Origin: an uncultured Lachnospiraceae bacterium
GTDB lineage: Bacteria > Bacillota > Clostridia > Lachnospirales > Lachnospiraceae
Assembly (NCBI GenBank): GCA_947626915.1
Contig: CANQUA010000003.1
Location: 1 to 64,000 of the forward strand
Reading direction: 5' to 3'
DNA: 64,000 bases
In this document: positions 43,722-52,609 of the stretch, in pieces
How positions within the stretch are numbered: the first letter of the stretch is position 1
How the letters are laid out: the number at the start of each line of letters is the position of its first letter
Position numbers and translations under genes: made by a program
Notes under the pieces: generated by a model
Database searches by the model: none
Told to the model about the DNA's origin: nothing
What the model saw: the letters and a program-made list of their open reading frames with translations, nothing else

Positions 43722-44773
43722 GTGAGAATGTAAAAAAGGAAAAAGCCCCGAAAGCCCCTAAGATTGAGACGACCAAGAGAAAACGGCTGTCCCTGAAGCA
43801 GAGGGAGAACATGATGGGGTACATCTTCATACTGCCCTGGATCATCGGCACGGCGATCTTCGTGATCCGCCCGCTGGGCCAGTCGTTCCATTTCGCGCTG
43901 AGCAACGTGAGGATGACGCCCATGGGCAGACAGGTCACGCCAGTCGGGATACTGAATTTCACCCAGATCCTGCAGGAGGACGTCACGTTCCCGACGGAGC
44001 TGGTCGCCTACCTGATGAGAACCGTGCTGGCGACCCCGGTCATCGTGGTGTTCGCCCTGATCATCGCGCTGCTTTTGAACAGCAAGATCAAAGGGAAAGG
44101 ATTCTTCCGGCTGATCTTCTTCCTCCCCGTGATCATCGCGTCCGGGCCTGTGATGGAGCAGCTGGTCAGCCAGGGCGCGGGTTCCATCCCGTCCATGAAT
44201 ACCTCGGCGATCAGCAGCCTGATCGGTTTCCTGCCGGATTTCCTGGAGGAAGCGATCATGGGGCTGTTTGAGAACATCGTCATGTACCTGTGGTATTCCG
44301 GCATCCAGATTTTGATCTTCCTGGCCGCCGTGCAGAAGATCGACACCTCCCTGTATGAGGCCGCCAAGATCGACGGCGGGTCCACCTGGGAGTGCTTCTG
44401 GAAGATCACGCTGCCGACCATCAAGAACATGACGCTGCTGAACGTGGTCTATACGATCATTTTCCTGTCCAACAACGAGCAGAACACGATCATTGAGACG
44501 ATCAAGGACGCGATGTTCGGCACGACGGGAAGCAAAGGTTACGGATACGCCTCCGCCATGGCCTGGCTGTACGCGGTCATCGTAACGTTCCTGGTGCTGG
44601 TCTTCGCCGCGGCGCTGATGCTGAAGAAAGACGCCTACGCGAAGCAGGTGAAGAAAGCGAAACAGGAGATGCGGCATCAGGAGAGGCTGGCGAAGAAATT
44701 AAAGAGAAAGGGGATCCGGTATGCAAAGCAAGAAGCAAGACGGGCAGGCAAACCAGTCAAAGCGCAGCGCTAA
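43718..44773 (+). CDS. Sugar ABC transporter permease (MalF type), second pair
   Basis: A 351-residue permease. It has a Lys-rich N-terminus (1-30), six hydrophobic segments, and the EAA loop YEAAKIDGGSTWECFWKITL. An unusually long basic C-terminal tail (about 305-351) is rich in Lys, Arg and Gln. The tail coding overlaps the next gene by 53 bp. The start overlaps the DUF5696 stop as ATGA. Confidence 0.9.
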   Translation: MSENVKKEKAPKAPKIETTKRKRLSLKQRENMMGYIFILPWIIGTAIFVIRPLGQSFHFALSNVRMTPMGRQVTPVGILNFTQILQEDVTFPTELVAYLMRTVLATPVIVVFALIIALLLNSKIKGKGFFRLIFFLPVIIASGPVMEQLVSQGAGSIPSMNTSAISSLIGFLPDFLEEAIMGLFENIVMYLWYSGIQILIFLAAVQKIDTSLYEAAKIDGGSTWECFWKITLPTIKNMTLLNVVYTIIFLSNNEQNTIIETIKDAMFGTTGSKGYGYASAMAWLYAVIVTFLVLVFAAALMLKKDAYAKQVKKAKQEMRHQERLAKKLKRKGIRYAKQEARRAGKPVKAQR

Positions 44774-45734
44774 AGCGGTGGCTGTCCCGAAAAGGAGAAT
44801 TGACAAGTACGCGGTCAAAAAATGGTTCTTCGGCTCCAAGGATACCCAGGGCGCCGGCAAGCTGATCGCGATCTACGGTCTGCTGATCTGCATCGGGTTC
44901 GTGTATATCTATCCGCTGCTCTACATGATCAGCAAGAGCTTCATGCAGCGCGCCGACCTGCTGGACAGCTCGGTCAACTGGATTCCCAGCGTGCTGTATG
45001 TGAAAAACTATATCGACGCTTTCACCAGCATGAATTTCGTGAAGACGCTCTGGCAGTCCGTCGTGATCGCCGGCGTGCCGACGCTGGTGAACGTGGTGAT
45101 GTGCGGCGTAATCGGCTACGGGTTCGCACGGTACGATTTCCCGCTGAAGACCGTGATGATGGGGATCCTGATCTTCTCCTTCATCCTGCCGCCCCAGATC
45201 ACCATGATGCCCAATTACCTGCTGTATAACGATTTGAAGATCCTGAACTCCCTGGCCGCGTTCATCGTGCCGTCCTTCCTGGGACAGGGGATCAAGTCGC
45301 AGCTCTACATCCTGATCTTTTACCAGTTCTTCCGTCAGATCCCGCAGGCTCTGATCGAAGCGGCGAAGATCGACGGCTGCGGACATTTCAAGACGTTTTT
45401 CCGGATCGCGGTCCCGTCCGCGGCCCCGGCGATCCTGGTGGTGTTCCTGTTCTCCATCGTGTGGTACTGGAACGAGTCCTATCTGACCCAGCTCTATGTC
45501 TGCGGCATCCTGGGCGGCAGCGAGTGGAACACCCTGATGGTGGCCCTGAAAGGATTCAACGACAGCTACAGCACGGCGGGCGCTTCCGTGACCGGAGACG
45601 CCATGGGGAGCCTGAACGAGGGCATTAAAATGGCGGCGACGATGCTGTCCATCCTGCCGGTGCTCCTGATGTACTTCGCTCTGCAGAAACAATTCGTAGA
45701 AAGCGTTGACAGGACCGGTATCACGGGCGAGTAA
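44721..45734 (+). CDS. Sugar ABC transporter permease (MalG type), second pair
   Basis: A 337-residue permease with a basic N-terminal 45 residues and six hydrophobic segments. The EAA loop is IEAAKIDGCGHFKTFFRIAV. The start at 44721 has AAAGGGG 8 nt upstream; it lies 53 bp inside the previous gene, and the alternative starts further on would cut off only the basic tail. It is followed by a GC-rich hairpin and the binding-protein gene. Confidence 0.9.
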   Translation: MQSKKQDGQANQSKRSAKAVAVPKRRIDKYAVKKWFFGSKDTQGAGKLIAIYGLLICIGFVYIYPLLYMISKSFMQRADLLDSSVNWIPSVLYVKNYIDAFTSMNFVKTLWQSVVIAGVPTLVNVVMCGVIGYGFARYDFPLKTVMMGILIFSFILPPQITMMPNYLLYNDLKILNSLAAFIVPSFLGQGIKSQLYILIFYQFFRQIPQALIEAAKIDGCGHFKTFFRIAVPSAAPAILVVFLFSIVWYWNESYLTQLYVCGILGGSEWNTLMVALKGFNDSYSTAGASVTGDAMGSLNEGIKMAATMLSILPVLLMYFALQKQFVESVDRTGITGE

Positions 45735-45762
45735 TAGAAGCGTGTTCTAATCAGATAGTATT

Positions 45763-45785
45763 GCCCGCCCCGCAGCGGGGCGGGC
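45763..45785 (+). other. GC-rich intercistronic hairpin before the second binding-protein gene
   Basis: GCCCGCCCCG and CGGGGCGGGC form a perfect 10-bp stem with a 3-nt loop. No T-run follows on this strand, so it should not terminate strongly. It may block RNA decay and raise binding-protein levels over permease levels, as known for maltose-type operons. Confidence 0.6.
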
Positions 45786-45820
45786 TGCTATAAAAAACAA
45801 ATAGGAGGATGAAAAAAAGA

Positions 45821-47356
45821 ATGAAAAAGAGATTATTCAGCGCACTTCTGTGCGCGGCTGTCGTATCGACGACAGTATTGACCGGCTGCGGCGGCGGTGA
45901 GACCACAACAACGGCGGCCGCGGGGACGACGGCGGCTTCCACGACAGCGGCTGCTGCAAGCGGAAATGAGGAAACCGGGGGGGTGGAAGAGACCTCGGCG
46001 CTCCCGCCTCTGACCACAGATGAGATTACCCTGACCTACATGAACTTTGACAACAAAGTGCTGACCGAATGGCTGGCCGAGAAGTTCACCGAGCTCCATC
46101 CCAACATCCATGTAAACGTGATTTACGAGGTAGCGGGCGACGATTACAACAACACCCTGCTGAACCTGGTCAGCACCGGCCAGACCCCGGACTGCTTCAT
46201 GATCCTGGGCAACTGCGATTTCGCTCTGTCCAACAGCCTGCTGGGCGACATGACCGAGTACTGGGAGAACGACCCGGAGAACGACAACATCCTGCCGTCC
46301 ATCAACGGCGCGAAGCTGGGTTACTACGGCTCCAACCAGAAGCTGGCGACCCCGATGAAGTTCTTCCCGGATGCCATCTACGCCGATATGGCCGTGTTTG
46401 AGAAGCTGAACGTGGCGATGCCTCCGACCGACTGGACCTGGGACGAGATGGTGCAGGCATTCAAGGATGTGACCTCTCCCGACGAGGGCATCTACGGCTT
46501 CAACCAGTTCCACAGCATTGTGACCTACTATCCGGTAGCCGCCAACCCCAACGCCATCGGCGAGTTCGGCTGGAACGGCAAGGAATTTGACATGAACGAC
46601 TGGGCCGTGGGCGTGAACACGCTGGCCGAGCTGATCAACGGCAAGTACCGCGCGCCTGTGACCGAGGAAGAGCTGATCGCATGGCAGGGTACGACCGACT
46701 GGGCCGCTTACTCAGGCCGTCTGGGCTTCCAGATCGACGCGTTCTGGACCTACCTGAACCTGTTCGACACCGACGACTACAGGAACAAGGGCATCGAGTT
46801 CGTTCCCTATGCGACTCCTTCAGTCGAGGGCAACGATGTGAAGTACAAATTCGGCGTTCTGGATTTCGGCGGCATCTCCTCCGGAACCAAGTACCCGAGA
46901 GAGGCCTATGAGCTGCTGAAATTCATGGGCTGGGGCCTGGAAGGCTGGAAGTATAAGATGGAAGGCTACAAGACCCTGTTCGACGAGGCGGCCAATGTGT
47001 ACGTATGGCAGCAGTCCATGCCTTGCCCGCTGACCATGGACGAGGACATCTGGGCCGATTTCCAGGCGACGTTCTTCCCGTCTCTGCATGACGACGGCGA
47101 CATCACCGAGAAAGACCAGAAGTACGGTCAGTATTTCGACGACTTCTTCGCAGAGGTCCGTCACGGCGTGGTTCCGTTCGGCGACTGCCAGATCCCGGGC
47201 TTCGCGGCGTTCATCGCGGGCGCTTACGCGGGCGTAGAGGATTCCGTATTTACGGGACAGTCCAACGCCAACGACTGGGTGGCTGAGCTGACCCAGAAAG
47301 CCAACGAGTACAACCAGCAGGCTATGGCCACCGCTGGACTGACTCCGGCTGAATAA
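45821..47356 (+). CDS. Sugar ABC transporter substrate-binding lipoprotein
   Basis: A 511-residue binding protein. The lipobox is VLTGC followed by GGG and a Thr/Ala spacer. The MalE-type fold begins at DEITLTYMNFDNKVLTEWLA and shows the hinge-crossing TWDEMVQAFKDVT block. The start at 45821 gives a normal 7-10 nt spacing to AGGAGG; the ATG at 45809 touches that site. Together with the 43718 and 44721 permeases it makes a complete importer apart from the ATPase. Sugar specificity is inferred from the locus (arabino-oligosaccharides). Confidence 0.92.
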   Translation: MKKRLFSALLCAAVVSTTVLTGCGGGETTTTAAAGTTAASTTAAAASGNEETGGVEETSALPPLTTDEITLTYMNFDNKVLTEWLAEKFTELHPNIHVNVIYEVAGDDYNNTLLNLVSTGQTPDCFMILGNCDFALSNSLLGDMTEYWENDPENDNILPSINGAKLGYYGSNQKLATPMKFFPDAIYADMAVFEKLNVAMPPTDWTWDEMVQAFKDVTSPDEGIYGFNQFHSIVTYYPVAANPNAIGEFGWNGKEFDMNDWAVGVNTLAELINGKYRAPVTEEELIAWQGTTDWAAYSGRLGFQIDAFWTYLNLFDTDDYRNKGIEFVPYATPSVEGNDVKYKFGVLDFGGISSGTKYPREAYELLKFMGWGLEGWKYKMEGYKTLFDEAANVYVWQQSMPCPLTMDEDIWADFQATFFPSLHDDGDITEKDQKYGQYFDDFFAEVRHGVVPFGDCQIPGFAAFIAGAYAGVEDSVFTGQSNANDWVAELTQKANEYNQQAMATAGLTPAE

Positions 47357-47400
47357 GGACAAAGGAAAAGATCGTAAGGTGCGCGCAGGCCGCGCCTGCT

Positions 47401-47436
47401 GCAGGAGGGGGAAGCGAGCTTTCTCCTCCTGCGTTT
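47401..47436 (+). terminator. Terminator of the arabinan import operon
   Basis: GCAGGAGG plus GGAA pairs with TTTC plus CCTCCTGC (47401-47432), followed by GTTTT. Confidence 0.8.
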
Positions 47437-47549
47437 TGAAAAGGAGACGGTCCGGCTTTCGGCGAAGCCCCTGCGGGAATTCCGTTCTTATTCGGCAGAA
47501 GAAATGAGAAATTCGTATCGAGAGAAAGAAACTATCCGGAGGTAACATT

Positions 47550-48497
47550 ATGGACCAGGAATTACTATGGAATCAGCCCTGGATCCTGCAGAGGGCCGAT
47601 CCTTATGTATACCGGCATGAGGATGGGACGTATTATTTTACGGCTTCCGTACCTGCTTATGACAGGATTGTGCTGCGCCGCGCGAAGACGCTGGCGGGGC
47701 TGGCGGAAGCGGAGGAGACCGCGGTCTGGCACAAGCATCATTTCGGCCCCATGAGCTGTCATATCTGGGCGCCGGAGCTGCATTTTTTGGACGGAAAATG
47801 GTATATTTATTTCGCGGGCGGGGAGATGGCCAGCCCCTGGAAGATCCGGCCCTATGTGCTGGAGTGCGAGGGGCCGGACCCGGTCGCGGATGCGTGGACG
47901 GAAAAGGGCAAAATGGGAGCCGCGGCGGACGATCCGTTTTCGTTCCGGGCCTTCTCCCTGGACGCCACCGTGTTTGAAAACCGCGGGAAGCGTTACTACG
48001 TCTGGGCGGAGAAAGTGGGCGTAGGGAAGCAGATCTCCAACCTGTATATCGGGGAGATGGAGACGCCCTGGCAGCTGAAAACGGTCCAGGTGCTTCTGAG
48101 CACGCCGGATTACGACTGGGAGCGGGCCGGTTTCTGGGTCAACGAGGGGCCGGCAGTCTTAAAGCACGGCGGGAAGATTTTCCTCACCTATTCCGCCAGC
48201 GAGACGGGAGCTGCCTACTGTATGGGCATGCTGACCGCGGACGCGGACGCGGACCTGCTGGATCCGCTGTCCTGGAAGAAAGAGCGCCATCCGGTCCTGG
48301 CCTCGGCGGAGGAGAAAGGGATCTACGGCCCCGGCCACAATTCCTTTACGACCGATGAGGACGGCAGTCCGGTCATGGTGTACCACGCCAGGACGGAACG
48401 GGAGATCGAGGGCAACCCGCTGTATAATCCCAACCGCCACACGATGCTGATGCGGATCCGCTGGGATGAGGACGGCCGCCCCGTGTTCCGGCTCTGA
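47550..48497 (+). CDS. Cytoplasmic GH43 arabinofuranosidase-like enzyme
   Basis: A 315-residue five-bladed propeller hydrolase. The catalytic acids are D17 (QRADPYVYRH), D138 (FSLDATVF) and E199 (VNEGPAV). The compact length and IYGPGHNSFTTDEDG near the end fit exo-acting alpha-L-arabinofuranosidases of GH43. No signal peptide. It would trim imported arabino-oligosaccharides from the non-reducing end. CCGGAGG lies 7 nt upstream. It follows the operon terminator, so it is probably a separate transcript or read-through product. Confidence 0.85.
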   Translation: MDQELLWNQPWILQRADPYVYRHEDGTYYFTASVPAYDRIVLRRAKTLAGLAEAEETAVWHKHHFGPMSCHIWAPELHFLDGKWYIYFAGGEMASPWKIRPYVLECEGPDPVADAWTEKGKMGAAADDPFSFRAFSLDATVFENRGKRYYVWAEKVGVGKQISNLYIGEMETPWQLKTVQVLLSTPDYDWERAGFWVNEGPAVLKHGGKIFLTYSASETGAAYCMGMLTADADADLLDPLSWKKERHPVLASAEEKGIYGPGHNSFTTDEDGSPVMVYHARTEREIEGNPLYNPNRHTMLMRIRWDEDGRPVFRL

Positions 48498-48534
48498 CGC
48501 GGGATAGAAGAGAAAATACCTGCCCGGCGGAGAC

Positions 48535-48563
48535 TTTACATCCGTCAGGCGATATGTTATATT
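48535..48563 (+). promoter_or_regulatory. Promoter of the second GH43-regulator-ara gene group
   Basis: TTTACA (48535-48540), 17-nt spacer, TATATT (48558-48563). Confidence 0.7.
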
Positions 48564-48580
48564 ATTTACCAGTACAGAAA

Positions 48581-48593
48581 GGAAACGGTTTCC
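48581..48593 (+). promoter_or_regulatory. 13-bp palindrome touching a start codon
   Basis: GGAAACGGTTTCC ends one base before the ATG at 48594 and is symmetrical except for its central base. It resembles LacI-family or catabolite (cre) operators and also contains the ribosome site. Confidence 0.5.
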
Positions 48594-49946
48594 ATGGACG
48601 GCATTCTGCGGCTGAACGATTATGACTTGGAGAGCAACGCGGCGGTCGGCGCTCACGACCCGTCGATGCTGTGGGATCCCGTGACGCGCAGGTACTATTC
48701 CTACGCCACCGACACCTATATGCCGGAGTGCGGCCTGACGGGCAGGATCGGGATACCGGTGCGTTCCTCGGCGGATCTGGTGCATTTCCGCTATGAGGGG
48801 ACGGCGCTGTCCGAACAGGCGGTCAGGCAGGGGCGGGACAACGGCCCCTATCCCCCGACGCGGGCGTTCTGGGCCCCCTACGTGGAGTATGTGAAGGGGG
48901 AGTACCGGATGTACTATTCTGCGACGAGGGCGTTCGGCAGCTCCGAGTCCCGGATCTGGCTGGCGGTCGCCTCCCATCCCCTGGGGCCTTTTGAGAACCG
49001 GGGCGTGGTCATGGACACCTGGGGCACGGACGACACCTGTCCCAACGCCATCGACCCGCATATCATCTGGGAAAAGGACCGCTGCTTTCTGATCTACGGC
49101 TCTTTCTTCGGAGGCATTTTCATCAAGGAGCTGGACGGCGCGACAGGGCTTCCCCTGGACGGCGACGTGCGGGCGTTCGGGAAATGTATCTCGAAGAAGC
49201 ATCCCCGGCCGGTGATCGACGGGCCGGAGGGCGCTTCCGCAGCCTACGAGCCGGAGAGCGGGTACTATTACCTGTTCCAGTCCTACGGCTGGCTGGGCGA
49301 CGGCTACGATATCCGCGTGGGCCGCAGCCGCAGCGTGACCGGCCCGTACCTGGACCGGGAGGGCAGGGATCTGGTGGAGGACTCCATGGGCGTCCGGATC
49401 GCGGGCAGCTACCGGTTCCGGGCGTCGGCGCCCCATGCGGGCGGCGCGCGGGCGGACTGGGCCTGGGGCGGACTGCGGGGGCCGGGACACGGAGTGCCTT
49501 TTTACGATCCACAGCGGAACGTCTGGTTTTTCGTGCATCATATCCGCGACGGAGCGGCGATCCACCGCAGATATGATCCGAGAGAGCGCCGGGACAGTTA
49601 CCGGATCCATTATATGATGATCCGTCCCATGTTTTTTGCGGACGGCTGGCCGGTGCTGGGCCCGGAGCCGTATACGGGGGAGGATCTGGGAAGCGCTGTG
49701 ACGCTGGGGGCCGGGGGACGGGGGTTCCCGGAGCTGCCCGGCGGACGGTGGGAGATCATCCGTTTCGATGAGAACCGGAACCGGATGAAAGAGTCCGCGG
49801 AGACGGACGCGGAGGCCGTGAAGCGCATGACGGACAGCGGCGTCTGGTACCGGTGCTGGGACTTTGAAAACAGCCGCCATACCGCCGCCGTGTCGGGCTA
49901 CGACGGGACCGGCGCGGCATTTTGGGGGAAATACATCGATTCCTGA
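48594..49946 (+). CDS. Cytoplasmic GH43 arabinanase-like enzyme
   Basis: A 450-residue GH43 protein without a signal peptide. Catalytic residues are D22 (GAHDPSML), D154 (NAIDPHII) and E212 (GPEGASAAY). Its block order and the C-terminal small domain (about 345-450) match the exported GH43 lipoprotein of the same locus, so the two are distant paralogues, one outside and one inside the cell. It would shorten imported arabinan chains by endo-cleavage. It has its own promoter and is followed after 19 nt by the regulator gene. Confidence 0.85.
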   Translation: MDGILRLNDYDLESNAAVGAHDPSMLWDPVTRRYYSYATDTYMPECGLTGRIGIPVRSSADLVHFRYEGTALSEQAVRQGRDNGPYPPTRAFWAPYVEYVKGEYRMYYSATRAFGSSESRIWLAVASHPLGPFENRGVVMDTWGTDDTCPNAIDPHIIWEKDRCFLIYGSFFGGIFIKELDGATGLPLDGDVRAFGKCISKKHPRPVIDGPEGASAAYEPESGYYYLFQSYGWLGDGYDIRVGRSRSVTGPYLDREGRDLVEDSMGVRIAGSYRFRASAPHAGGARADWAWGGLRGPGHGVPFYDPQRNVWFFVHHIRDGAAIHRRYDPRERRDSYRIHYMMIRPMFFADGWPVLGPEPYTGEDLGSAVTLGAGGRGFPELPGGRWEIIRFDENRNRMKESAETDAEAVKRMTDSGVWYRCWDFENSRHTAAVSGYDGTGAAFWGKYIDS

Positions 49947-49965
49947 GACGAGGGGGAAGAAAGGA

Positions 49966-50886
49966 ATGCTTCATATTGAGAAGCTGGACGAAGGGCTGCC
50001 GGTCTTCAAGGCGCTTTCGTCCCGGCTGCGGATTCGGATCGTAAAACTGCTATTGGAGAACGGCGAGATGAATATGAACGAGCTGGCCGCGGCGGTGGGA
50101 GTGACCAACGGCGCGCTGACCAGCCATATGCGGCTGCTGGAGGAGAGCGGGATCGTCAGCGTGACCGCCGAGCACGGCGGTCACGGGAACCAGAAACGCT
50201 GCCAGGTCAAGGAGGAGAAGATCCTCGTCGACGTGGTTTCGGACGTTTCCGGCCCGGAGGAACAGGTCTATCAGACGGAGATCCCGGTGGGACATTATGT
50301 GCGGTATGAGGTCTACCCCACCTGCGGGATCGCGACCGGCGACTCCCTGATCGGGGAGGTGGACGACCCGCGCTATTTCGCCCACGCCAGCCGCATGTAC
50401 GCGGAGATCCTCTGGTTCGGCCGCGGGTATGTGGAATATCTGCTTCCGACGCTGCTTCCCGTCTCTACCAGGATCGATCAGATCGCAATCTCATTGGAGA
50501 TCAGTTCCGAGGCCCCCGGCGTCAACAACGACTGGCCATCCGACATTTATTTCTATTTAAACGACGTGAACATCGGCATGTGGACCAGCCCCGGCGATTT
50601 CGGGGACGTGCAGGGGATCTTCACGCCGGACTGGTGGTTCCCCAACTGGAACCAGTACGGTCTGCTGAAAATGATCGTGATCAACCGCAGAGGCACGTTT
50701 CTGGACGGCCTGCAGATATCCGACGTCAGCATCAGCCAGTTCCATCTGGATTATAAGAGCACGGTGCGCTTCCGCCTGGAGGTCCCGGAAAACGCCGCCA
50801 ACGTGGGCGGGCTGACCATATTCGGCAGCAAGTTCGGCAACTATAACCAGGCCATCAAGGTCCGGATCAGCTATAGTCCGATGTGA
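49966..50886 (+). CDS. ArsR-type winged-helix regulator with C-terminal beta-rich domain
   Basis: A 306-residue protein. The N-terminal winged helix is clear (FKALSSRLRIRIVKLLLENG, then MNMNELAAAVGVTNGALTSH, and LLEESGIVSV). The C-terminal 190 residues are beta-rich (IDQIAISLEISSEAPGVNND and GLTIFGSKFGNYNQAIKV) and look like a ligand-binding jelly roll. There is no classical AraR (GntR-LacI) or AraC gene in the locus, so this is the best candidate for the arabinose regulator. It lies between the GH43 gene and araA in one group. The start at 49966 follows AAAGG; the frame is open upstream inside the previous gene. Confidence 0.8.
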   Translation: MLHIEKLDEGLPVFKALSSRLRIRIVKLLLENGEMNMNELAAAVGVTNGALTSHMRLLEESGIVSVTAEHGGHGNQKRCQVKEEKILVDVVSDVSGPEEQVYQTEIPVGHYVRYEVYPTCGIATGDSLIGEVDDPRYFAHASRMYAEILWFGRGYVEYLLPTLLPVSTRIDQIAISLEISSEAPGVNNDWPSDIYFYLNDVNIGMWTSPGDFGDVQGIFTPDWWFPNWNQYGLLKMIVINRRGTFLDGLQISDVSISQFHLDYKSTVRFRLEVPENAANVGGLTIFGSKFGNYNQAIKVRISYSPM

Positions 50887-50936
50887 GAAATATTTTTGTA
50901 ACCGTTATCAGAATTTCGGAAAGGAAGAGAGAAGAC

Positions 50937-52436
50937 ATGTTAAAGACAAAGCAGTATCAGTTTTGGTTCTGCACGGGGTCCCAGGACCTGTATGGGGACG
51001 AATGCCTGGCTCATGTGGCGGAACATTCCAAAATCATCGTGGAGGCGCTGAACGCTTCCGGCAACCTTCCCTACGAGGTGGTCTGGAAACCGACCCTGAT
51101 CACCAACGAATTGATCCGCAGGACGTTCAACGAGGCGAACACCGATGAGAACTGCGCCGGCGTCATCACCTGGATGCACACGTTCTCGCCGGCCAAATCC
51201 TGGATCCTGGGCCTGCAGGAGTACCGCAAGCCCTTGCTGCATCTGCACACCCAGTTCAATCAGGAGATTCCCTATGACACCATCGACATGGATTTCATGA
51301 ACGAGAACCAGTCCGCCCACGGGGACCGGGAATACGGCCATATCTTCAGCCGCCTGGGCATGGAGCGGAAGGTGGTCATGGGGCACTGGTCCGACGAGGA
51401 GGTTCAGAAAAAGATCGGCTCCTGGATGCGCACGGCGGTGGGCGTCGTGGAGAGCAGCCATCTGCGGGTCATGCGCGTGGCCGACAACATGCGCAACGTA
51501 GCCGTGACCGAGGGCGACAAGGTAGAGGCCCAGATCAGATTCGGCTGGGAAGTGGACGCTTACCCGATCAATGAGATCGCGGCGGCGGTGGAGGCCGTGC
51601 CCCAGGGCGACGTGGACGCGCTGGTGGAAGAATATTACAGCAAATACCAGATCCTTTTAGAGGGCAGGGACGAGAAAGAGTTCCGCGGGCACGTAGCGGT
51701 GCAGGCGGCCATCGAGATCGGGTTCGAGCGGTTCCTGGAGGAGAAAGACTATCAGGCCGTCGTCACCCACTTCGGCGATCTGGGCAGCTTAAAGCAGCTC
51801 CCGGGCCTGGCGATCCAGCGGCTGATGGAGAAAGGCTACGGCTTCGGCGCGGAGGGCGACTGGAAGACCGCGGCCATGGTCCGCATCATGAAGATCATGA
51901 CGGCAGGCATAAAGGACGCGAAAGGCACCTCGTTCATGGAGGATTACACCTACAATCTGGTACCGGGCAAGGAGGGGATCCTGCAGGCCCATATGCTGGA
52001 GGTCTGCCCGACCATTGCCGACGGCCCCATCAGCATCAAGGAACAGCCCCTGTCCATGGGCGACCGCGAGGATCCGGCGCGTCTGGTGTTTACGGCCAAG
52101 ACCGGGCCGGCCATTGCCACGTCCCTGGTGGATCTGGGCGACCGGTTCCGCCTGATCATCAATGAGGTAGACTGCAAGAAGACCGAGAAACCCATGCCGA
52201 AGCTCCCGGTGGCGACGGCGTTCTGGACCCCGAGACCCAATCTTCAGACCGGCGCGGAGGCCTGGATCCTGGCCGGAGGCGCGCACCATACGGCGTTCTC
52301 CTACGATCTGACGGCGGAGCAGATGGGCGACTGGGCGGCCTGCATGGGCATCGAGGCGGTTTATATTGATCGTGATACGACGATCCGCCAGTTTAAGAAC
52401 GAGCTTTTGTGGAACAGCGTCGCGTACCGGAAATAG
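50937..52436 (+). CDS. araA: L-arabinose isomerase
   Basis: A 499-residue manganese enzyme converting L-arabinose to L-ribulose. The opening QFWFCTGSQDLYGDECLAHV is diagnostic. Metal and catalytic residues sit in GFGAEGDWKTAAMVRIMK, SFMEDYTYNLVPG, AHMLEVCPTIA and GGAHHTAFSYDLT. Length is normal. The start at 50937 follows GGAAGAGAG; an upstream GTG/ATG extension to 50883 overlaps the regulator gene and is not needed. Confidence 0.96.
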   Translation: MLKTKQYQFWFCTGSQDLYGDECLAHVAEHSKIIVEALNASGNLPYEVVWKPTLITNELIRRTFNEANTDENCAGVITWMHTFSPAKSWILGLQEYRKPLLHLHTQFNQEIPYDTIDMDFMNENQSAHGDREYGHIFSRLGMERKVVMGHWSDEEVQKKIGSWMRTAVGVVESSHLRVMRVADNMRNVAVTEGDKVEAQIRFGWEVDAYPINEIAAAVEAVPQGDVDALVEEYYSKYQILLEGRDEKEFRGHVAVQAAIEIGFERFLEEKDYQAVVTHFGDLGSLKQLPGLAIQRLMEKGYGFGAEGDWKTAAMVRIMKIMTAGIKDAKGTSFMEDYTYNLVPGKEGILQAHMLEVCPTIADGPISIKEQPLSMGDREDPARLVFTAKTGPAIATSLVDLGDRFRLIINEVDCKKTEKPMPKLPVATAFWTPRPNLQTGAEAWILAGGAHHTAFSYDLTAEQMGDWAACMGIEAVYIDRDTTIRQFKNELLWNSVAYRK

Positions 52437-52609
52437 GCCGGGCGCGCCGCACGGAGAGGTCTCCGCGGCCTGTGCCCGGAGGGTGTTTCCGCGCCGGAGC
52501 CGGGTCCGCAGAACGGCGTTTCCGGTCAGATTGAGTTCCGGCGCGGCCCGGACTCAGAGAGGTTATCAAGTTTCCGCCCCGGGGCGGAGTGAAAAAGGAG
52601 GAAAATGAG

